Assembly (NCBI RefSeq): GCF_004027225.2
Contig: NW_022651110.1
Span: forward strand, 543,517 to 607,516
DNA from: Strigops habroptila
Lineage: Eukaryota; Chordata; Aves; Psittaciformes; Psittacidae
Length of the DNA: 64,000 nt
Direction: 5' to 3'
Below the pieces are notes generated by a model, which searched no databases, was not told where the DNA came from, and saw only the letters and a program-made list of their open reading frames with translations. A program made the translations under genes and the position numbers. Positions within the stretch are counted from its first letter, which is position 1. Each line of letters begins with the position of its first letter. Positions 56,952-64,000 of this stretch are shown here, piece by piece.

Positions 56952-59900
56952 CTGCGGAAACAGAGATGGGAGAGAGACAAGGAGTCATGGAGCAACGGGA
57001 ATCTCCGCCGTGAACACACGGGAGAGGAGTTTTAGAGCAAGTGGAAATCGGCTTGGCGACGGCCCGCTCTTGCAATGGTGGAAACGGTAATTAAATAGAT
57101 AATCCATCATGGAAAATCCCAAAGGATTGGCAGGGAAAACAAATGATCCCACACCTGGAAGGAGTGGAAAAGAGCCAGTGAAATATTAAAGGTCCCACAC
57201 GGCGCTGCGGGCACCGGGGACGGACCCTGCGCTACGGCTCCGCTCCTCACCCAGGAGGAATTTGGGATCTAAGCGAAGACGATTCAAATCCAAAGGGAAT
57301 TCCTCAAGCCCGTGGCCCCGGCTCGGAGCTGCTGCCGGGCGGATTCCCCTTCCCTCGGTGGGAATTGCGGCGGTGCCTCCAGGTTTCCATCCCGCCTTTT
57401 AGTGTGTCGGGAGAGACGGAGGGATCCAGATGCGACGCGATCTCACAGCCCTCACCAAAACCCTCCAGATTCGGGGATTTTGGGGCTTTTTGGGTTCGTT
57501 TTGTTGGATTTTAGGTTGGAATTTTCACCTCGTTACCTTTAAGGAAGCCGCCAGCGCATCCCGGCCCCGCTCCCTGCGGACATCGGGGGGCTCTGCTCAC
57601 GTTCCCAGAGGTGGAGGTCAAAGGAGGGATGTTGCTGCTCTAGAAGCATGACCTTGCCAGAGAGGAGCTGCCCCACACACACCCGGGCTGCAAATCCGAG
57701 GGCAAATTCCTGACATTCCCTACTTTTGTTTTGGCTCCCCCCCCTCACAGGGGAAACACAAACCTCGCCTGTGATCGGATCGACCGCCGTGGGGCAGGGA
57801 GAGGGCTTCTTTTTCCAGATAGGAGGAAAAAAAACCTCCCTGGATCCTTCCTCCTTTCCCCCTCCCACAACCCCACCCTGGGGTTAAGATCCGCCTGGAT
57901 CACATTCAGCCCAGCCTGGCTGCCTCCACGCGAGAAGATCCATGCAGATGGAGGAGAAACCTCAACGTTCATCTTCCCTGGCTGAGGAATGTGCTGAACC
58001 CTATGGAAGTGATGGGGACAACTATGGAGGGGGGGGAAAATCAACCCTCAACCTCGCGATCTGGACCCCAACGTCCGTTATCGCCGGTCAAATCTACCGG
58101 GAAGGGGATGTGTGAAGTCCACTCGTGGTGGAGACTCTCCCGGCTTCCCATGGGAAGGGCGAGGTGGCCCGCCATCCCGGAGGAGGAGGAGGAGGAGGAG
58201 GAGGAATCTTTAGGCCGATGGTCAAGAACTCATCTCTTGATGCGGCCCCAAGTCTTGAGTTTAAGTCTCGCCCCTGAGGCTCCGGCCTGGGCGGGAGCTG
58301 TGCCGAGAACGTGGGGTTGGTTTATGGCGAGGCGGCTCTTGGCATTACCTGGAATCCTCAGATTTTCCTCCACCCCTTTTCAGCCTGGTTTTGCACCTGG
58401 GAATGATACGGAGACCGTGCTGGGATGGCTCCGAAGATCTCCTCCTGCCGCTGGCCAAAGGTCAGGAGCCCGGGATTCATTTAGATCAGCCGGCAGCCTT
58501 TGATACCGTTGCTCATGAGATGTGGCCGTGCCTGCGGACCCTGGCAGGGGTAGATGGAGTTGCACTTGAGTGGTTCCAGTTTTGGGGGGGGAGAAGGGGG
58601 TTAATTTAACTTAATTTCTCTGGTTTTTGGCGGTTTTTAAAGTTCTTGGAGACATCCTGGAGGTTTGCACCTCCTGAGGGTACCGCAGGGGTTTTACCTC
58701 ACACCCTCCTGGTCAACGGGTATGAGAGGCCGCGGTAGGGCCGAGCCGGCCCGTCCTGGGACAAGCTCCCAGCTCAAAGTCTCTTTGGACTGGACCCAGT
58801 GGGTGGAGTCGCAGTTTTTAATGGGTTTAATGGGTACTTTTAGTGCTCTGCGCTGTATTTTAGCAGAGGTGGGAGCTGGGATAGACCACAACTTACCCCC
58901 CCGGCGCCGGGGGGACAGGGCAAGCACCGGCTGCCCCGTGGCGGCTCTGCGGGCAGCTGCCTGCCCTCGTCTGCCAGGCTGCAAACGAGGGGTTGTCCCG
59001 CCGGATCCTGGGCTGTTCCCGGGTTCCCAGGGAACCAGCAAGTAGCCACAAGTGCTTCTTTTCATCTTCGCCCAGCGGAGGAGGTTGCGACCTTCCCTCT
59101 CTCTCGGATGCGGGCCTCAGCCCGGTAACCCCGCGCTTTAGGCCGGGAATAACCACCCGGCATTCCCACATGGAGCGGGGTTAACCCCCATGCTCTGAAG
59201 ACTGTGTTTGCCTTCCAGGCTTCCTTCCGGAATTCCGAACGCTGGTTTGGGCTTAAGCAAACCCTCCCCTGCCCTCTCCTCGGGCTCCGTCTCGGCTCTG
59301 AAGGTCAGCTGGGGTGTTCTCTGCCACTTCCCAAGGGAAGAGGAAGGAGAGGGAATAAAAGGGGGGGGGGGGGGCTAAGGAGGGTGTTTCAACTCACGGG
59401 AATGGGGTGCACCCACCTCGGGGTGCTTTGTCCCTTGGAGCTGCTGGGAGCGCTGCCGAGCCCGGCTCTTTACACAGGGTATAAATTCCCCCTCCCAGTG
59501 TGCAGTGGATGGAGCAGGAGCCATCCGCGTTGGATTCAATCCCAGCGGGAGTCAAGGGGTGGCTTCCCGACCCGCACGCTTGCTGGGGGGAGCCTGCTGT
59601 GTGTCCCCCCCCTTCCAAAGGCCACAGCTCGAGGGGTGGCTTTGGGGGAACTGGAATTCCTTTGGCTACTTTGGTTTCTTTAATTACGGTCTCGGTTTGG
59701 ATGGATTCAGGATTGAGCTAGAGGCGCCTGGGAAGGATGGCTGGTACATCTGCGGGTTCAATACATGAACACAAAGCAAACCAAAAAGCACGACAAGTGT
59801 AAAACCACCTATGGAGAGAAGAAACCAGACCCAGGATTGAGAGAGAGCAAAAGGCAGCAGAGAGGAACCTACGTTCATCCCCATCGGATGCAGGCAGACG

Positions 59901-62900
59901 TCCCGTCACCGACCCGCAGCTCCGCGCTGCTCCGGGCACTCGGCACCAGTTGCCAACCTCCTGAGCCACTCACCTTGAGGTATTTTTCCAGCATCTTTAC
60001 GATGTGTTTGTTATTCAGGACGCTCTTGGCCACGTGTAAACTGGTTTTCTTGAACTGCTCTGCAGCCATCTGGGGAAAGAAACAAGCCTCTGTCTAAAAG
60101 GGGAAGGCTGCAAGCGAGGAGCTCGGCTCCATGGTTTGGTTTCCTGCCTGGGAAACTGATCTGAAATCCCAGAAAACAGCCCCAAAAGGGGATGTGAGGG
60201 AGCACCCACCTCTCTTCTGCTAACATGAGGCCTGCAGAAAGAGGTGTTGCAGCAGCAGCAGCCTGAACATCCCCCAGATATCCTGAGATTAAGCCCAGGA
60301 CATGTCAAACACCCAAAGCACCAGAGACGAAGCTCCCCCAGTCTCCAGCCTGGCCCCACTTAGACATCAGTTACGTCTCATTTATGAGTTCCTCAAGTGC
60401 CCTCAAAGGCAGGTTTTGGTTTCATCTACTTATGAGCACTGCAGATTGAGAAAGAGGAAGCAAGTGGTGTCCCTCAGGGACACACCAAGCTGTGTGCTTC
60501 GGCTGATACGCTGGAGGGAAGGGATGCCATCCAGAGGGACCTGGACGCGCTCGTGAGGTGGGCAGATGCCAACCTTATGAAGTTCAACCAAGCCAAGTGT
60601 AAGGTCCTACACCTGGGTCAGGGCAATCCCAGGCACTGCTACAGGCTGGGCAGAGAAGAGATTCAGAGCAGCCTGAGGAGAAGGACTTGGGGTGTTGGGT
60701 GATGAGAAGCTGAACATGAGCCAGGTTCAGTGTGTGCTTGAGCCCAGAAACCACCCGTGTCCTGGGCTGCATCAAGCGTGAGCAGCAGGTTGAAGGAGGG
60801 GATCCTGCCCCTCTGCTCTGCTCTGGTGACACCCCGCTTGGGTGCTGCATCCAGCTCTGGTGGCCTCAACATAAGGAGGACATGGAGCTGTTGGAGCAAG
60901 TCCAGAGGAGGTTACGAGGATGAGCAGGGGCTGGAGCAGCTCCCAAATGGAGCCAGGCTGAGAACATTGGGGCTGGAGAAGAGAAGCTGCGTGGAGAGCT
61001 CAGAGCAGCTCCCAGGGGCTGAAGGGGGCTCCAGGGATGTGAAGAGGGACCTTCAGCAGGGACTGGAGCGACAGGACAAGGGGTGATGGGTTCAAACTGA
61101 AACAGGGGAAGTTCGGGTTGGACATAAGGCAGAAGTTCTTCCCTGGGAGGGTGCTGAGGCCCTGGAATGGGTTGCCCAAGGAAGATGTGAATGCTCCATC
61201 CCTGACTGTTCAATTGGATGGAGCCTTGGGTGACACGGTTTAGTGTGAGGTGTCCCTGCCCATGGCAGGGGGGTAGGAACTAGATGATCTTAAGGTCCTT
61301 TCCAACACTATTCTGTGATTCAGCCTGCACGTTTACAGCTGGCCAAGCTGCCAAACCCCCATGCACCAGAAACACCACGTTTCCCTTTCGACACCACTTT
61401 CTGTGCTCATTTCCCCATTTCTCATCCACTTGTGTTCCAACAAGCGCTGCACAGCCCATGTGCAAGCGTCCCACAACCCCTGGGCAGCAGCTTCACGTCC
61501 TGGTGTGCTCACAGACTGTGTGAGAAGGTTTTTGGAAGCCACAAACCAAGCTCGAGCGCCCGGCCGAACGCTCCGGTTCGGAGGCGAAGGCACCGCTTAC
61601 CCTGCGGTTCCTGTTGTGATCAGCAGATCTCAGGTGCCTCTGGAGAAGGTGGTTCTGTGCAGGAATTAACATGTCACAGGCCATGCAGTGAGCTGCCTCG
61701 ATCTTCTTGAAGAAGTGCTCCTGGCCAATGCCTACAGAGAAAACAAGACATCAGCCAGAAGCCAAGCCAAGTGACATGTTCGGCTGGTGGATGTCTCAGG
61801 CACCCTTCCACCCCCTAACAACCCCATGTTACAGCCAACACACTAATCCAGCACCCCTATTCCCCCCCAGTTTCTGCTTTCCAAGACAACAAGCATCCCA
61901 TATGCTGCTCTAGGACGGGCAGGATAGTTACTCTGCTCTAAACCAGATCATACCAACACAGTACCCAAGTGTAGGAGGAGGACAGATGGGGATAACAGCC
62001 TGGGGTACAAAGTGATCGACTCACCCGAGACTGTTTTCCTCCCCAAAATCCATTTATTTAAAGCTGGAAGGGACAAATCATGCTTCCCCCAGTGCTGGCT
62101 TCATTCCTCCTCTCTACTCAGGTTCAGTTTTTCTCCCTGTGGCTTACCCCAGCTCCACTCATCACTCCCAGGGGACTGGCACAAAGAGCCAAGCGGATCT
62201 TCCCCCATCACCCTCCCTGCCACACCAGATCAACTTCAGCACTTAAACGTTAAGAACAAACACAGGATTCCAGCTGCATTAACCAAACAGCCTCAAAAAA
62301 TCAACAGTTCTGGGATATTTTTCCCTTTTAACCTTAATTTTAGCACCTGACACTGCACAAGCCTCAGGAACCTGCTGCTTGAGAACCCGCAGCAGCGTCG
62401 GGCGCTTCCCCTTCCCCATGAAGTCCATTTGTTTCACAAAGCTGGCAAAACCCGCCCCGAACCTGCAGCTGGATGACTCCAATCCTTCCAGTTTTGCTCC
62501 CAAAGAACTACGACAGCACCTATTTCTTTCTTTCCTTGCACACTGACTCAGTCTCTGGACACAGAACACAGATTTACCCTTAAAAGGATCCGGCTTCTGC
62601 TTTGTGCCCTCCTTCTCGGTCAGCTCCTGGCGCCGCTTCTCGATCTTCTTGTTCCTGTTGACAATGTACTCCTGGAAGGAAGAGGAGAAAACTCAGTGTC
62701 CTCCACTGAGCTGACCACGGAGCTCCAAAGGGAATCGAGATCCCCAGAGAACACCCACAGGGAAGCCTGTGCTTGGGGAAGGAACTAGACGAGGCCAAGG
62801 TTTTCCCCTCCCCGTCATGTTATAACAAGAGATGGAAAGATCAAACTGGAGCCAAACAGAAGCCTGCTCCCACGTCACCATCAGATTCCTTGTGGGAGAC

Positions 62901-64000
62901 CCCAAATCCTTGATAAACGCCCCCAAAATGCAACCACTGGTCATCCAGAAAATAAAACTCCCTGGTCTTTATCACCACCCTCAGCTCTGGGTGGACCAAA
63001 CGAAGCCCAGAAACCCCAAATGAAGCCTTGATATCCCAGTAGGGATGCAGGGAAGGGTTGAGCTACGCCAGCATCCCACCTACCTGCAGGAACTCCACTG
63101 TTTTATCCGGGAGCTTGGTACCAATGTACCTCAAGGTCTCCTTGTGGAACTTGCTCTGGAGATGTTTCTGGATCTCCTCTTCCTCAAAGCTGCGGAACTT
63201 GCAGACAGAACAGGCAAACTGGATCCTAAGCAGAGAAATCACACCACAGATGAGGAACGAGCTCAACTTTAACACCAAGATCAAGACCATCACCACCCTT
63301 GGTGCGGTTTTATACCTCGCTGCTGCTCCACGTGCCACCCCCCCAATTTTACTTCATTTTGGACCTTTGTCATCGTGGTTTGAACCTGCACAGTTTGAAC
63401 AGCAGCTCCTTCTCCTTAAAGCTTTATGGGAGGGGAGTGGATGCTAAAACCCTGGGTGAGTTCAAAAGCAATGGGACAAATTCATGGGCACTCTTGGATG
63501 TGGAGATTCTCTCCCTGGCACCCGACAGAGAAACACTGGTGCCACCTTGGCTGGTTCATCTTGTCTTCAGCTCATTAATGGTATTATTTTATAGCAAAGC
63601 TGCATATACAGCCTTGTGTTTTGCTATATACAGCCTTTATAATGCTATAAAATAAAGCAATTAATGAGCTAAAGATGGATGTGTAAGGGCAGAGTGTGTA
63701 AGTGCGTACACAGCCTCTTAAACACCCTTCCGGACTCACTGCTCCACGCTGATCCCTGTATTAAACCCCTCAATATTCTCCTCATCTTAAAACAATCATA
63801 AAACACACAAAAAGGGCAAAAACCTGCTAAAATCAGAGCACAGGGCCCCACAATACGATTCCCCAGGAGATTCTCCTGTTCTCATGGAATAACGCCGGGA
63901 ATGGACCCATTTATCACTGCTCCTACCTGTCCATAGCACGGTCGCGCATCCGGTCTCTTCTCCGCTGCTTCTCCCTCTTCTTTTTCATCTCCTCATCATC
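56409..64000 (-). CDS. AKAP8: AKAP8 (A-kinase anchor protein 95 kDa), C-terminal part; runs off the right edge
   Basis: AKAP8 is a nuclear-matrix scaffold that binds the RII subunit of PKA and condensin and acts in mitotic chromatin condensation and splicing. Six exons join in phase into 359 codons plus stop, about the C-terminal half of the family length (human 692). Seen in order: a basic linker, zinc finger 1 ([18 protein letters not shown] then SKFH), a charged helix, zinc finger 2 ([19 protein letters not shown] then ADH), the RII-binding amphipathic helix ([20 protein letters not shown]) and a Glu-rich acidic tail. The sequence follows AKAP8 rather than AKAP8L at diagnostic positions: [18 protein letters not shown], not the AKAP8L QSKKSSLVVARSILNN. 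The N-terminal exons lie beyond position 64000. Confidence 0.95.
56952..59973 (-). other. AKAP8 last intron, about 3 kb
   Basis: Contains the degraded LINE segment at 58380-58730 and a G run near 59365. No exon signal is seen. Confidence 0.6.
58380..58730 (+). mobile_element. Relic of a non-LTR retrotransposon reverse transcriptase
   Basis: A frame-shifted trace of the reverse-transcriptase domain is readable: NDTETVL, then [14 protein letters not shown] (family form LDLSAAFDTVDH), [15 protein letters not shown] (family form GVxGTALxWF) and, after a gap, VPQGFYLTP (family form VPQGSVLSP). The catalytic YADD part was not found. It looks much older than the CR1 tails; I assign it to the CR1/L2-type LINE group without a subfamily. 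Confidence 0.7.
59974..60069 (-). CDS. AKAP8: AKAP8 exon with the PKA RII-binding helix
   Basis: The 32 codons encode [20 protein letters not shown] and [12 protein letters not shown]. The hydrophobic face V-V-L-I-V-L-Y matches the amphipathic helix that docks PKA regulatory subunits. Acceptor TTTCCCCAG|ATGGCT; donor CTCAAG|GTGAGT. Confidence 0.96.
60070..61600 (-). other. AKAP8 intron carrying the largest CR1 copy
   Basis: About 1.5 kb, more than half of which is the CR1 fragment at 60440-61322. Confidence 0.7.
60440..61322 (+). mobile_element. CR1 LINE fragment, about 880 bp, with the ORF2 3' end
   Basis: Starts near GAAGCAAGTGGTGTCCCTCA, shows GAGGGACCTGGACGCGCT-type and AACCTTATGAAGTTCAACCA, CCTACACCTGGGTCAGGGCA, CTCTGCTCTGCTCTGGTGAC and the full 3' tail to TTCCAACACTATTCTGTGATTC. 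It is the longest CR1 copy here and antisense to AKAP8. Confidence 0.92.
61601..61731 (-). CDS. AKAP8: AKAP8 exon with zinc finger 2
   Basis: Encodes [20 protein letters not shown] and [20 protein letters not shown] then RNRR. It has the CxxC pair and the spaced histidines of the second finger. Acceptor CTCTGTAG|GCATTG; donor CGCAGG|GTAAGC. Confidence 0.96.
61732..62577 (-). other. AKAP8 intron between the inter-finger and finger-2 exons
   Basis: About 850 bases with no recognised element. Confidence 0.6.
62578..62671 (-). CDS. AKAP8: AKAP8 exon between the zinc fingers
   Basis: Encodes [20 protein letters not shown] and [11 protein letters not shown], a charged helical linker; 94 bases, ending in phase 1. 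Acceptor CTTCCAG|GAGTAC; donor AAGG|GTAAAT. Confidence 0.96.
62672..63083 (-). other. AKAP8 intron after the zinc finger 1 exon
   Basis: About 410 bases with no recognised element. Confidence 0.6.
63084..63225 (-). CDS. AKAP8: AKAP8 exon with zinc finger 1
   Basis: Encodes [20 protein letters not shown] and [20 protein letters not shown]. The zinc ligands are the CxxC pair and the two histidines in HLQSKFH. Acceptor CTGCTTAG|GATCCAG; donor CTGCAG|GTAGGT. Confidence 0.96.
63226..63926 (-). other. AKAP8 intron upstream of the zinc finger 1 exon
   Basis: About 700 bases; contains the inverted-repeat element at 63569-63670 and nothing else recognised. Confidence 0.6.
63569..63670. repeat. 102-bp element with 28-bp terminal inverted repeats
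   Basis: The left arm AGCTCATTAATGGTATTATT..AGCA (63569-63596) matches the reverse complement of the right arm (63643-63670) at 25 of 28 positions. Between the arms TATACAGCCTT occurs twice as a direct repeat. No clear target-site duplication was seen. Confidence 0.75.
63927..64000 (-). CDS. AKAP8: AKAP8 exon, partial at window edge (basic linker)
   Basis: Encodes [20 protein letters not shown] then RAMDR, a basic nuclear-localisation-like segment before zinc finger 1. It ends in phase 2 at GACAG|GTAGGA, and its 5' boundary is outside the window. Confidence 0.9.

Noticed and set aside
58665-59045. 126-residue plus-strand open frame
   Set aside because: Only its first residues fall in the LINE relic; the rest is unsupported intronic sequence.

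Overview
This window is avian genomic DNA. About twenty 3'-truncated CR1 LINE fragments lie in it, intronic minisatellites are dense, and the two genes are compact vertebrate genes with consensus GT-AG introns. In mammals the same two genes, BRD4 and AKAP8, are neighbours in the same order and orientation (human 19p13.12). In birds, genes from that human region often sit on small GC-rich, tandem-repeat-rich microchromosomes, and the repeat content here fits that. The species cannot be named from sequence alone.

Both recognisable genes read on the minus strand. BRD4 occupies about 1.6-55.6 kb. Its complete coding sequence can be followed through 19 coding exons (3369-35782) with every reading phase intact, giving about 1353 residues with two bromodomains, the ET domain, the His/Gln/Pro-rich region and the C-terminal P-TEFb-interacting motif. 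The short isoform (BRD4-S) is also visible: reading through the donor of coding exon 10 meets a stop at once, with AATAAA about 50 bases further on. The 3' UTR (about 1620-3368) is unusual, with A-rich stretches followed by a pyrimidine tract of roughly 600 bases. A 19-kb first intron separates the first coding exon from a CpG-island promoter at 54.1-55.7 kb. That island holds two candidate non-coding first exons, an ETS+YY1 pair, three perfect cAMP-response elements and a cluster of TACGC/GCGTA motifs.

AKAP8 (AKAP95) lies head-to-tail upstream. Its last six coding exons (56409 to the right edge at 64000) encode the two zinc fingers, the PKA RII-binding helix and an acidic tail, and its poly(A) signal is only about 0.5 kb from the first BRD4 promoter elements. 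The rest of AKAP8 lies beyond the window.

From 1 to 1.5 kb there is only AT-rich simple repeat and a minisatellite. Most larger BRD4 introns carry their own unrelated tandem array: 54 bp x 13 in intron 8, a 97-bp higher-order unit in intron 9, a 123/81/123-bp pattern in intron 11, and a CR1-adjacent array in intron 2. Long open frames in these arrays come from unit lengths divisible by three and are not genes. I found no RNA genes, no CRISPR array and no convincing novel protein-coding system. The most open question is a set of exon-like blocks in BRD4 intron 1.
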